DNA from: an uncultured Eubacterium sp. | Lineage (GTDB): Bacteria > Bacillota > Clostridia > Lachnospirales > Lachnospiraceae | DNA: 57,514 bases | Direction of reading: 5' to 3' | Assembly (NCBI GenBank): GCA_947564835.1 | Contig: CANOET010000003.1 | Coordinates: forward strand, 1 to 57,514 | Part shown: positions 17,550 through 25,790 of the stretch, piece by piece | Layout of the letters: every line of letters starts with the position of its first letter | Position numbering within the stretch: position 1 is the stretch's first letter | The notes under the pieces: model-generated | What the model saw: the letters and a program-made list of their open reading frames with translations, nothing else | Databases searched by the model: none | Told to the model about the DNA's origin: nothing | Position numbers and translations under genes: made by a program

Positions 17550-18047
17550 TTATTGAAAACTTGACTCAAATGCTTTTTGCACCAGGCCATTTTTGGAACT
17601 GATGATCAGTGCGACATAGTTGCCTTCTCTTGTGACAACTGCCTTTTCCGTCATGCTGACCTGTGCAGGGTCATATTCCTGAAACGTTCCTTTACGGTTT
17701 TTGACATGCTCATGCAGTGCCTGCATCATGGAAGATGCATCACTTTTATCCTTTAGCCGGATTACAGCGATTTCCTCGGCAGTGCCTTCCGTTGCATATG
17801 CATAAAAATAGGAATCTACCAGGTCATAGCTTAAATCACTCAGATAAGTAAAATTAAGTTCCGCCTGTTCATCCTCACTGGATGTTTTTGTCATTTCCGG
17901 CAGTGTCGTATCTGCAGAAAGCATCGTTTCCTGCAGCTGTGTGATAGATACAGCCGGATCCGGTGTATCTTTTGCGTCTGTACTGCCGCAGGCGGCTGCC
18001 ATGGTAAGCATTGCTGTCAGCAGTACACAGCGGATGTATTTTTTCAT
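17550..18047 (-). CDS. DUF4358 lipoprotein
   Basis: 165 aa from the ATG at 18045-18047 (AAGG upstream). A lipoprotein signal peptide ends in the lipobox MAAAC (Cys20), so the mature protein is probably lipid-anchored outside the membrane; Lgt for this modification is encoded nearby at 19504. The remainder matches DUF4358 (YLSDLSYDLVDSYFYAYATE, then EIAVIRLKDKSDASSMMQAL). The family is regularly found beside MBOAT and DHHW proteins, which suggests an accessory role in polymer acylation (inference). A longer upstream frame to 18182 lacks a ribosome site and is not used. Confidence 0.82.
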   Translation of the reverse strand: MKKYIRCVLLTAMLTMAAACGSTDAKDTPDPAVSITQLQETMLSADTTLPEMTKTSSEDEQAELNFTYLSDLSYDLVDSYFYAYATEGTAEEIAVIRLKDKSDASSMMQALHEHVKNRKGTFQEYDPAQVSMTEKAVVTREGNYVALIISSKNGLVQKAFESSFQ

Positions 18048-18130
18048 AGTTTTAAACCTTTCTGTATATAGTTTATATTTACAAAGGATAATCAAGAACG
18101 AACTGGTATCCGTATGACCACAAGATCCTG

Positions 18131-18163
18131 GCTGCCAGTCAGCATTTGCTGCTGACTGGCAGC
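18131..18163. terminator. GC-rich hairpin between the transglutaminase-like and DUF4358 genes
   Basis: Perfect 13-bp arms GCTGCCAGTCAGC / GCTGACTGGCAGC with a 7-nt loop, 12 bp after the transglutaminase-like stop. There is no strong U-run on the minus strand, so it may act as a partial terminator or mRNA stabiliser rather than a full stop. Confidence 0.5.
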
Positions 18164-18174
18164 AGGAAGGGTAT

Positions 18175-19407
18175 TTAACCAACGACCTTTTCCACTTCTA
18201 CTGTTTCAGATACGGCAACATCCCGTGCATTACTGTTGTTTTCTTCATCCTGACCGCCTTCTGACGGGGTATCGGTACCGAAGGCTTTGCTGACTGCCTC
18301 CACCATTTTCTTTCCTTCTGGCGAGGATTCGTCAAATACAGATTCTTCCATATCACCATAATTGCGGATAAAGATGCCCAGAATATACTGATCGTTTTCA
18401 TCCTGATACCACATACCACCAATGTTATAGTTTTCAAAGCCTTGCATGGAAGACAGGGCCATATTCATTTGGTTCACCAGTAAGTCAGCAATCGGAAGCT
18501 CTTCCCTGCTAAGCGATTTTTTAAATTTGTAATAAGCGGAAGATTTTTTCTTATCCAGTGCTTTTTTGATTTTTGCAGGAACTTTGTAGATATCTGCCAG
18601 TTCCTTGCTGCTTTGCACTGCATAGGAATATTTTATGCCTTTGGCGGCCGGAAGGGCGGAATCATCCCAATCGTGGGAATTTCTGGATATTTCATCCGTC
18701 ATATTGAAGTTCTGATACTGACATCTGCCGGAGACATCCGAGTAGACATCCACCTGATACCATTCCTGATCATCCAGCTGGACCATATCCCAGGAATGAT
18801 ATTCATTATGTACAATATGGCAGTCCATGCCGAGCATATTCATAAACAGGCGGAATGTGGTTGCGTAACCGACGCATACGGTGCTTTGGCCAGATAACGC
18901 CCCATGTGGTGTAAATGCGCTTGTATTGCTTCCGGGAAGCGTGACGGAGGAACCGTGGCCCTGGCCGACATTTTTAAACATCCACCGGTAAACAGCCAGT
19001 TCTTTTTCATAATCGCTCATGCCGTCTTTAATGACTTTTTTTAGCACATCAGAAGCCATCTTCAGGGTTTCTTTATCTTCCTCGTCAAGCGCGCTGTCAT
19101 CTCCGTTTTTGTATGCGTCTGAGATATGCGTTGTACTGCGGATCTCGTATTGATTTCCTACTTTGTAGCCATCCTCCTGGTACGTATTTTCTTTTTCCTC
19201 TTCCTTTGCCTGACGTTCCAGCTGGTTGTCTATGAATTTATTTACCTTCCGGTTTTGGGAGGCAGATTCATTGGCCTGGTAAATATTCAGGCCCAGACTG
19301 GCGATCAGACACCCGGAAAGTGCAACAGAAACTACTGCTTTTGCAGCTTTGCCGCCATTTTTTTTTCTGTTTCTGGAAACTTCTGCTTCGTTCCGTTCAT
19401 CGTTCAT
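18175..19407 (-). CDS. Transglutaminase-like domain protein, membrane anchored
   Basis: 410 aa. One N-terminal membrane helix (about residues 24-44, SVALSGCLIASLGLNIYQA) and a Glu/Lys-rich linker precede an extracellular transglutaminase-like cysteine peptidase domain. The catalytic triad is visible: Cys in GQSTVCVGYATTFRLFMNML, His in HNEYHSWDMVQLD and Asp in EWYQVDVYSD. The C-terminal 150 residues are unassigned and end in an acidic tail. Such proteins are thought to process or crosslink wall proteins. Start ATG has AGGAGG upstream. It may be transcribed with the DUF4358-MBOAT-DHHW block through the hairpin at 18131. Confidence 0.84.
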   Translation of the reverse strand: MNDERNEAEVSRNRKKNGGKAAKAVVSVALSGCLIASLGLNIYQANESASQNRKVNKFIDNQLERQAKEEEKENTYQEDGYKVGNQYEIRSTTHISDAYKNGDDSALDEEDKETLKMASDVLKKVIKDGMSDYEKELAVYRWMFKNVGQGHGSSVTLPGSNTSAFTPHGALSGQSTVCVGYATTFRLFMNMLGMDCHIVHNEYHSWDMVQLDDQEWYQVDVYSDVSGRCQYQNFNMTDEISRNSHDWDDSALPAAKGIKYSYAVQSSKELADIYKVPAKIKKALDKKKSSAYYKFKKSLSREELPIADLLVNQMNMALSSMQGFENYNIGGMWYQDENDQYILGIFIRNYGDMEESVFDESSPEGKKMVEAVSKAFGTDTPSEGGQDEENNSNARDVAVSETVEVEKVVG

Positions 19408-19503
19408 GTTAGCATTCCTCCTATACTTTTCTGCCAGTGGCAGAGTATCTCTACTTAATATAGACGTAAGTTCCGGCAGAAAAGTTTCATATTTATTTTA
19501 AAA

Positions 19504-20274
19504 TTAATCAGTTTCTGCTGCAGCGTTCCTCTTTTTTTGCCTGGTATATATCTGCATAAAAAGGATACCGAGAAAAAGTACTGCGATGGAAATCAGCTGT
19601 GAGGTGGACAGGCCGCCCCACTCTCCGCGGAAATCATTACGGAAAATCTCAATAAGGAATCTGCCAATACTGTACAGGATCATATACATGGCACCGACCA
19701 TGCCATCTGTCTTTGTTTTGGAAGAATACCAGAACAAGATGCCAGCGATCAGAAAATTCCCGGCGCTTGATAGCAGCTGGGTTGGAAGCAAAGGTACATG
19801 ATTTGGTGCAAAATTGGAGTGGGTATATACAATATGAAGCCATGAATCAGTCTGTCTGCCATAACAGCACCCTGCAAAGAAGCATCCGATTCTGCCAAAA
19901 CCCTGTGCGACAGAGACGGACGGCATTACAAGATCAAAATACTGCCGAAAGGCAACCTGTTTTTTTCTGCAGTAAAGATAGCTGAATAAGACTCCAAAAA
20001 TAATACCGCCATAAACAACATAGCCATTTTTAAAATTCCACACGATGGAAGGATCTTCTACAATCTGCGGGATGCTGACCAGATAATATAACAGCCTTGT
20101 TCCGATGACAGCGCCTGCAATCGAACAAAGCAAAATGCCCCATAAAATGTCTTCGCTCAGATTTTTTTTCTTTGCACGGGTACAGCAGATCAGATAAGCT
20201 GCTGCAAATCCGATGCCAATCATCAGCCCATACATATGAATGGTGACCGGGCCGATTTTAATATCATTTAACAT
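19504..20274 (-). CDS. lgt: Prolipoprotein diacylglyceryl transferase
   Basis: 256 aa, about seven membrane helices. Lgt transfers diacylglycerol from phosphatidylglycerol to the lipobox Cys of prolipoproteins. Signatures: KNGYVVYGGIIFGVLFSYLY, the Lgt box AQGFGRIGCFFAGCCYG, and GRFLIEIFRNDFRGEW near the C-terminus; length is normal. Start ATG has AGGAGAAAA upstream. Genes for two predicted lipoproteins (17550 and 20384) flank it. Lgt is usually chromosomal and single-copy, so its presence here means either a second copy or an essential gene on this replicon. Confidence 0.92.
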   Translation of the reverse strand: MLNDIKIGPVTIHMYGLMIGIGFAAAYLICCTRAKKKNLSEDILWGILLCSIAGAVIGTRLLYYLVSIPQIVEDPSIVWNFKNGYVVYGGIIFGVLFSYLYCRKKQVAFRQYFDLVMPSVSVAQGFGRIGCFFAGCCYGRQTDSWLHIVYTHSNFAPNHVPLLPTQLLSSAGNFLIAGILFWYSSKTKTDGMVGAMYMILYSIGRFLIEIFRNDFRGEWGGLSTSQLISIAVLFLGILFMQIYTRQKKRNAAAETD

Positions 20275-20303
20275 ATTTGTTTTCTCCTGTCAGATTTGTT
20301 GAT

Positions 20304-20350
20304 AAAACCCGGTCCGGACGCTGTAATTGTGTCATCCAGATCGGGTTTTT
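20304..20350 (-). terminator. Bidirectional hairpin terminator
   Basis: On the minus strand AACCCGATCTGGA pairs with TCCGGACCGGGTT (one mismatch) and T/A runs flank both sides. It follows the lipoprotein gene at 20384 and separates it from lgt. Confidence 0.7.
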
Positions 20351-20383
20351 AACCTTGCTGCATAGATCATGGATACATGATCC

Positions 20384-21463
20384 TTATTTGATTTTAAAAG
20401 TAACTGTTTTCTTATTCCCTGCCTGATCCGTAACAGATAATCGATATGTCCCTTTTTTGGATACCTTTTTTCCTGAACGGATGGATGTTCCATTCAGGGT
20501 TGCTTTTTTGATGCCGCTGCCTTTGTCTGAAAAACGGATGGTGCAGGTACCGTTGTAGCTTTTTCTGTCTTTGACACCGCTTATGGAAGGCTTTGTAGTG
20601 TCAATACGGAATTTTATGCTGCTACTGTTCCCATTGATATCTGTCGCAGTGATCCGGTAAATCCCTTCTTCAGAAAGGAACAGCTGGTTGGACGATGTTT
20701 TTTCGCCATTGACATCTACACTGTTCAGCAAATTTTCACAAGCAATGGATACGGACACGCCTGTATTATAAGCTTTTCCGTTGACAACGCCTGTATATTC
20801 CGGTGTTGTTAAAGAATTAGAGGTCTGAAAAAGCGCATAGAGACGTTCTGTCTGGTCCATCTTTTTCATATCCCATATTACAGTTTTGCCGTCTTCCTGA
20901 ATGGAACCATTGGAATCTGTGACAGCATATGGGAATGTGATTGTCATAATGACATCCAGGTTCTGCATTTCAGCGATGAATTTCCCCATTGCTTCCTGGT
21001 CAACACCGGATGCCGGATCCAGCAGCTGCTCCAGTTCTTCCGCAATGCCGGAAACCATCTCGTTTTCTTCTTCCAATGGCATAAAGATTTTTGATCTTGT
21101 ATAATAATTCTGATTGTAAGTGACAGATACGATTTCAGAATTAGAACTCATCTGCTCGTACTGTGCAAGATCTTTAAAATCCATTTTCAAATGAAACATC
21201 TTATGGAGAACGCCGTCAACGTCCTGATCGGACAGCGTGATTTCTGCCTGCGGATAAAGCGCCTTATAATAAGAAAGAACTGCTTCATCCGATAATTCTC
21301 CGATCAAAGCATCCCAGAGGTCTTTTTGTACAGAAGCAGTTTCTTCATAATGGCCGGAACCATTTTCCTTAAACTGAATATTCGTATGGTCTGAACATCC
21401 TGTCAGCAGCATTGCTGTCAGCGTAATGACCAGAAACAGGCTGAATCTTTTTTTTACATGCAT
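20384..21463 (-). CDS. Lipoprotein with C-terminal Ig-like domain
   Basis: 359 aa. Signal peptide with lipobox LLTGC (Cys23), so a lipid-anchored surface protein. Residues about 25-230 form a domain I cannot name (FKENGSGHYEETASVQKDLW, DVIMTITFPYAVTDSNGSI) that resembles uncharacterised clostridial lipoproteins. The C-terminal 110 residues look like Ig-like modules (GIYRITATDINGNSSSIKFR and TYRLSVTDQAGNKKTVTFK, each with Asp-Thr-Thr-Lys-Pro-type links). Start ATG has GGGAGGAAC upstream. It is probably a single-gene unit ended by the hairpin at 20304. Confidence 0.75.
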   Translation of the reverse strand: MHVKKRFSLFLVITLTAMLLTGCSDHTNIQFKENGSGHYEETASVQKDLWDALIGELSDEAVLSYYKALYPQAEITLSDQDVDGVLHKMFHLKMDFKDLAQYEQMSSNSEIVSVTYNQNYYTRSKIFMPLEEENEMVSGIAEELEQLLDPASGVDQEAMGKFIAEMQNLDVIMTITFPYAVTDSNGSIQEDGKTVIWDMKKMDQTERLYALFQTSNSLTTPEYTGVVNGKAYNTGVSVSIACENLLNSVDVNGEKTSSNQLFLSEEGIYRITATDINGNSSSIKFRIDTTKPSISGVKDRKSYNGTCTIRFSDKGSGIKKATLNGTSIRSGKKVSKKGTYRLSVTDQAGNKKTVTFKIK

Positions 21464-21544
21464 GACAGTTCCTCCCTTATTGATATTTTATCTATAATAA
21501 CACAATTTTAACCAGTCTACAAGACTTTTTTTGTTTCTTTTCGC

Positions 21545-21719
21545 TAAGGAACGTTACAGTTCACACCTGTCCAAAAAGCAGGACAGCTGCGAACTGTAAC
21601 GGCATCCAGCCCATGGAAAGTTCGCCTTCGGCGAAGGGCTGGATGCTTGGCAGGCCACATTTTTTGGTCTTGTCCAAGCAGCAAGTGCTTGAACAAGGTG
21701 TGAACAGTAACTAAGGAAC
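21545..21719. mobile_element. MITE-3: 159-bp element with 8-bp target duplication
   Basis: The core 21553-21711 has 15-bp terminal repeats (GTTACAGTTCACACC left; GTTACTGTTCACACC read from the right, one mismatch) and an internal hairpin CCAGCCC...GGGCTGG. It is flanked on both sides by TAAGGAAC (21545-21552 and 21712-21719). That is an 8-bp target duplication, so it inserted by transposition, but not by the TA-targeting enzyme that moved MITE-1 and MITE-2. It carries no gene. The 8-bp duplication would fit ISL3- or IS256-like transposases. Confidence 0.75.
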
Positions 21720-21793
21720 TGCCTAAAAAATGCAGGAAAATCTTTCATAAAAATAAAATCATGACAATTTTCCTGCATAATTTACAAATGATT

Positions 21794-22624
21794 TCATTCT
21801 GCGCCGGTGCTTTCTTCGATCAGATGAGATAATGGCTGAAAGAAATATCCCATACCTTCCCATTTTGTCAGCAGTTCATCTAAAATTTCCCCGTTTGTCT
21901 TAGACGTACTGTGAAGCAGTACAATTGCACCTGGATGGATACGTCCGGTCAGCTTTGCAAAAGCTTCTTCATGAGAGGGCTGCTGGTCTTCATACCAGTC
22001 TACATAAGCCAGGCTCCAAAAAAAAGTATGGTAGCCAAGCTCTTTTGCCATCTTTAAATTTACGGCACTGTATTTTCCCTGAGGCGGACGGTAATAATGT
22101 GACATTTCTTCTCCGGTGACTTGTTTGAATAAAGCAGCATTGTCATCCAGTTCTTTTTGGAAGGATTCCAAAGTTGCAATCGAAGACATATCCGGATGGT
22201 GATAAGTATGATTGCCGACCGCGTGGCCTTCCGCAATCATCTGTTTTGCAAGTTCCGGGCTTGATTCCAGAAAATGCCCTACGACAAAAAAGGTCCCTTT
22301 GGCTTTATGCTTTTTCAAGGCTTTTAAAATCGATGCTGTATTGCCGTTTTCATAGCCGCAGTCAAATGTCAGGTAAATGACTTTTTCTTTGGCATCACCG
22401 ACATAGTAGGCATCATATTGCTGCAATTCCTGCGCAGTTACATTTCCGGAAGGCTGCTGTTGGGAACCGTTTTCACCAAATCCAAGCCCCCAGTTATCCG
22501 CCTGTGGTACGATAGCGTATGTACTCTGCCATTGTTTTACGCCTGACGCAGTCGTACGTCCGGCCCAAAATGCGGCTGCAAGTATACAGATAGCCAGGAA
22601 TGCATATCTTTTTTTCTGTTTCAT
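21794..22624 (-). CDS. Polysaccharide deacetylase (PdaA-like, NodB domain)
   Basis: 276 aa. The N-terminal hydrophobic segment (residues 7-24) is a signal anchor; the NodB domain is outside the membrane. Metal and catalytic motifs: TFDCGYENGNT (motif 1, Asp-Asp replaced by Asp-Cys as in the PdaA group), GNHTYHHPDM (His pair) and RPPQGKYS; LLHSTSKTN gives the late His. PdaA-type enzymes remove acetyl groups from N-acetylmuramic acid during spore-cortex delta-lactam formation, so a wall role is likely. Length and order fit the delta-lactam-biosynthetic group. It is encoded alone, between MITE-3 and a hairpin. Confidence 0.87.
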   Translation of the reverse strand: MKQKKRYAFLAICILAAAFWAGRTTASGVKQWQSTYAIVPQADNWGLGFGENGSQQQPSGNVTAQELQQYDAYYVGDAKEKVIYLTFDCGYENGNTASILKALKKHKAKGTFFVVGHFLESSPELAKQMIAEGHAVGNHTYHHPDMSSIATLESFQKELDDNAALFKQVTGEEMSHYYRPPQGKYSAVNLKMAKELGYHTFFWSLAYVDWYEDQQPSHEEAFAKLTGRIHPGAIVLLHSTSKTNGEILDELLTKWEGMGYFFQPLSHLIEESTGAE

Positions 22625-22689
22625 GGTTTTCCCATAATCCTGTTCTTATTTTATATATATGCCTTTCGGATTGCTTTTATGCAACAAGC

Positions 22690-22730
22690 AGCCAGGAAAT
22701 CATTGGTATAAAACCATTTGTTTCCTGGCC
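22690..22730 (-). terminator. Hairpin after the SDR gene
   Basis: AGCCAGGAAA / TTTCCTGGC arms with an inner ATTGGT/ACCAT pairing, 8 bp after the SDR stop. U-run is weak, so termination strength is uncertain. Confidence 0.5.
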
Positions 22731-22737
22731 GTCTGTG

Positions 22738-23502
22738 TTATGGATAAATTTTTTTCTTTTGCTGATGGGAAATAAGCCGGATATAAAAATTCTTCGGCAG
22801 AAAACGTCCCAACAGCACAGCCGCTTTTATATGCACGGCAGGTATAATAACAATTTGTCGCTTTTTCATCTGTTTTAAGGCGTATTCAGCGCAAAAGCTT
22901 GCCCGGATGCCCTTCAGCCTGAATTGTACATTTGCAACTTGGTTGAACTCGGTATCCACCGGTCCCGGGCACAGGCATCCTACATAGACGTGGCTGCCGC
23001 ATTCACGCAGTTCCATAGCCGCTGCCTGTGTCAGGCTTGCCACATAGGATTTTGTGGCATAATAGACAGCCATATATGGTCCGGCAGGAAGCAGGCCGGC
23101 GCAGGATGCAACATTTAACAAATAGCCATGATCCGCTTTCTGCATTTTCTGAAGGATACATTTTGTAAAAAAATGGACGGCCCGCACATTAAGATCCAGC
23201 ATTTGCAGCTCCTTGTCCAGGCTGCCAGTCAGAAACGGCCCGCAGTCTCCGATTCCGGCGTTATTAATAAAAATTTCTATGTTTTTATCTGCCAGTTGCT
23301 GCCAGATCTGTCTGCAGGTTTTAAGGCTTGTCAGATCTGCAGGGATAATTTCACATTCGGTCTCAAGCTGTCTGGCCAGATTTTCCAGACGTTTTTTTCT
23401 TCGTGCGATTAAGATCAGGGGATAGCCCTGTCTGGCCAGATTTCTGGCAAACGCTGCGCCAATGCCGGAGCTTGCGCCTGTAATTACTGCATATTTTTTC
23501 AT
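22738..23502 (-). CDS. Short-chain dehydrogenase/reductase
   Basis: 254 aa, classical SDR fold. NAD(P)-binding TGASSGIGAAFARNLA at residues 8-23 (with Arg residues after beta-2, ARRKKRL, favouring NADPH), the NNAG motif (INNAGIG), and catalytic Ser...Tyr-x3-Lys (NVASCAGL ... YYATKSY). The C-terminal basic helix FLPKNFYIRLISHQQKKK resembles membrane-associated relatives such as the DltE/3-ketoacyl type. Substrate unknown. Its ATG overlaps the stop of the upstream permease as ATGA, so the two are translationally coupled. Confidence 0.85.
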   Translation of the reverse strand: MKKYAVITGASSGIGAAFARNLARQGYPLILIARRKKRLENLARQLETECEIIPADLTSLKTCRQIWQQLADKNIEIFINNAGIGDCGPFLTGSLDKELQMLDLNVRAVHFFTKCILQKMQKADHGYLLNVASCAGLLPAGPYMAVYYATKSYVASLTQAAAMELRECGSHVYVGCLCPGPVDTEFNQVANVQFRLKGIRASFCAEYALKQMKKRQIVIIPAVHIKAAVLLGRFLPKNFYIRLISHQQKKKIYP

Positions 23503-24653
23503 AACTCCTCCTTTTTTTGTTCCTGTCCGGTATCTATTTTACAAAATTCCCGGATGTCGTTTGCGACTTCCCGGATACACCAAATCTGATGGTCAAATGC
23601 ACCTGCTTCGTAAAATGTTGTCAGGATCATGCCGATAGGAATAGCAATAATCATCCCGATAACACCTTTGATTTTATACCCGATAAACATAAAAAATAGT
23701 GTCGTAAACGGATCCAGTCCGACGGACTCACCGACCAGCTTGGGCTGGATCAGCTGATGGACGACTAACGATACTGCATATAAGATCAGCATTCCGACTG
23801 CAGTCGGTAAATTTCCGGAAAAAATTTTGACCACAGCCCAGGGAATCAGAACGGTTCCGGTGCCAAAAACAGGAAGCATGTCCAAAAACGCAATTCCAAA
23901 GCCAATCAGCCAGGCATAATTTACCCGCAGGATCATCAGGCCAACCATAATAACAAGATAGATCACAAGCATTATTTTAAATTGGGCTTTGAAATATCCG
24001 CCGACAGCAAGCAGCATATGATCATAAATTAAACGGCTCTTTTCATGTATGGAAACAGGGATATGGCGTCTGCACGCGGTCAGAATGCGTTCTCTGTCCG
24101 CAATGAAAAAGTAAGTTGCCAAAAGCCCCATAATTACACTGACCAGAATATCCGGAATGCTGGTTGCGAAACCGCTGATCGCGGAAAATGTCGGTTCTTT
24201 GTAATCATCGAACAGGCTGCCCAGCGTATCCTGAAGCACTACGCCCAGTTCAGCCATATCCAGGTTTGTAAAGGCAGGAATACGGCGCAGCAAAGACTGC
24301 AGCTGGTCCAGGGCTGCTGCAATTTCAATGCCGGCGTTTTCATACATGGTCGGCAGATAGTCCATAAATCCGCGGATTCCGGCTGCCAGCAGCGCACAGA
24401 TCCCATAACAGGCAAACACCAGCAGCGCAATCACAAGCACGATCGTTAAAAATGTCCCGTATTTGCGTTTGATCTTTAGTTTTTTTTCCAGGAACCGGAC
24501 CAGCGGATTTGCAATCAGAGATAAAATAAATCCAATCACAAACGGCATAAAGAAGACCAGCGCCTTGGGCAGGAGAAAGACCAGCACAAAGAAAATCAGG
24601 ATGCATGCGGCAAAATTGCACAGGATCTTTAAATATTTTACAGATTGCTTCAT
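23499..24653 (-). CDS. AI-2E family permease, YtvI-like
   Basis: 384 aa from the ATG at 24651-24653; AGAGG lies somewhat far upstream. Seven to eight membrane helices in the AI-2E/UPF0118 pattern: two N-terminal helices, a long soluble region (residues about 110-215) and the conserved C-terminal block with FGIAFLDMLPVFGTGTVLIP, VHQLIQPKLVGESVGLDP and FMFIGYKIKGVIGMIIAIP. Length and sequence are closest to YtvI, a sporulation membrane protein of unknown transport substrate. Coupled to the SDR gene by a 4-bp overlap. Confidence 0.83.
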   Translation of the reverse strand: MKQSVKYLKILCNFAACILIFFVLVFLLPKALVFFMPFVIGFILSLIANPLVRFLEKKLKIKRKYGTFLTIVLVIALLVFACYGICALLAAGIRGFMDYLPTMYENAGIEIAAALDQLQSLLRRIPAFTNLDMAELGVVLQDTLGSLFDDYKEPTFSAISGFATSIPDILVSVIMGLLATYFFIADRERILTACRRHIPVSIHEKSRLIYDHMLLAVGGYFKAQFKIMLVIYLVIMVGLMILRVNYAWLIGFGIAFLDMLPVFGTGTVLIPWAVVKIFSGNLPTAVGMLILYAVSLVVHQLIQPKLVGESVGLDPFTTLFFMFIGYKIKGVIGMIIAIPIGMILTTFYEAGAFDHQIWCIREVANDIREFCKIDTGQEQKKEEL

Positions 24654-25036
24654 AAGTATCTTCAATCCTCTCTTTCTTTCAGCTGGCGGGCTGCAGCTGT
24701 CAGACCCGTCGTTGGCATAATGGGAGTATAGCATAAAACTGGCCTGCTGCCAATGTCTGTCAGGCTGAATTTTCATGTTTAAGCAATTCTTCATATATAT
24801 TTTAGACTTTCCTAATGATTCTTTAACATGTATTTGCAAAAGCGATTCTATTGAATAAATGGGAGATCACAGTTACTATACAGATACAAAAGAATTGCTT
24901 GCGTATGTCGCATTTGACTAATGCAGTATTTCTTTCTGTAAAAGGCGCAGGATCTGTTTCGGGATTTGTTTTCATCTGCGGCATGCAGACAGCAGTCTGT
25001 GAAGGCTGTGCATCAATACTAAGGAGGAAGTATCAA
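24654..25036. other. Intergenic region between divergent ytvI-like and recombinase genes
   Basis: 383 bp without a convincing gene. On the plus strand TTGCAA (24834-24839) with TAAATG 16 bp later is a weak promoter candidate for the recombinase. The in-frame extension of the recombinase upstream of 25037 has no ribosome site. Nothing else is seen. Confidence 0.5.
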
Positions 25037-25612
25037 ATGGTAACATCACCAATCAGAACAAAAGAGGAAATTGAAAGCATGAAAGAATACTATTTAAAAA
25101 GAAAAAGTTACCGTGACTATACATTATTTGTGATCGGGATCAATACCGCGCTCAGGATCAGCGACCTTTTAAACCTGAGATGGCAGGATGTCTATGATAC
25201 ACAAACACGCAGGTATAAAAATCACATTGACATTTATGAGCAGAAAACAAAAAAACATGCTGTGATCGCCTTAAATTCCAGCTGTATGTCAGCATTTAAG
25301 CTGCTTAAGAAAAACAAACCGTTTCAACGCTGCGATGAATATATTTTCTGCAGCAATAAGAACCGCTACCAGCCGCTATCCAGAAACCGCGCATATCATA
25401 TTATCCGGGAAGCCGCTAAAGCAAGCCATGTGGAAGGCAACATCAGCTGCCACTCCCTTCGCAAGACATTTGGATATCATGCGTGGAAAATGGGGACACC
25501 AACAGCACTGATTATGAATATCTATAACCATTCCAGCATAGAAATCACAAAGCGCTATTTATCGATTTGCCAGGATGATAAGGATGCTTTGTACAATTCC
25601 ATGAATTTATGA
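25037..25612 (+). CDS. Tyrosine recombinase (compact XerC/D-like)
   Basis: 191 aa from the ATG at 25037, which has AAGGAGG eight bases upstream. It consists of a catalytic domain only; the N-terminal DNA-binding clamp of full Xer proteins is missing. Catalytic residues: Arg in NTALRISDLLNLRWQDV, Lys in EQKTKKHAVI, His-x2-Arg in CHSLRKTFGYHA, His in YNHSSIEITKRYLS and the nucleophile Tyr in the same segment. On this small replicon the likely job is dimer resolution, but integrase relatives of this size also exist in Clostridia. It is one of few plus-strand genes and is followed by a perfect inverted repeat (25711-25745). Confidence 0.82.
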   Translation: MVTSPIRTKEEIESMKEYYLKRKSYRDYTLFVIGINTALRISDLLNLRWQDVYDTQTRRYKNHIDIYEQKTKKHAVIALNSSCMSAFKLLKKNKPFQRCDEYIFCSNKNRYQPLSRNRAYHIIREAAKASHVEGNISCHSLRKTFGYHAWKMGTPTALIMNIYNHSSIEITKRYLSICQDDKDALYNSMNL

Positions 25613-25710
25613 TCTGCTGATCCTGTCAGGGACCAGGATAACATACAAGCACGGCTTTTAGACCCCGAAACAACCTGAAACCAATACACCTGATAAGGCG
25701 TCAGCCTATA

Positions 25711-25745
25711 GCTGGTACAGCGTGAGTTAAAAACGCTGTACCAGC
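25711..25745. repeat. Perfect inverted repeat between recombinase and aroB
   Basis: 13-bp arms GCTGGTACAGCGT and ACGCTGTACCAGC around a 9-bp centre. There is no U-run, so it is not a standard terminator, though it lies between convergent genes. The layout of two arms around a short core also fits a crossover site for the adjacent recombinase (inference). Confidence 0.6.
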
Positions 25746-25790
25746 CAGACGAATCAAAACGGCGTGCTGCTGACTGTTTTTGGGAAATAC

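Noticed and set aside
24851-25036. N-terminal extension of the recombinase
   Set aside because: The upstream codons give no family-like sequence and lack a ribosome site, whereas the ATG at 25037 has a strong AAGGAGG.
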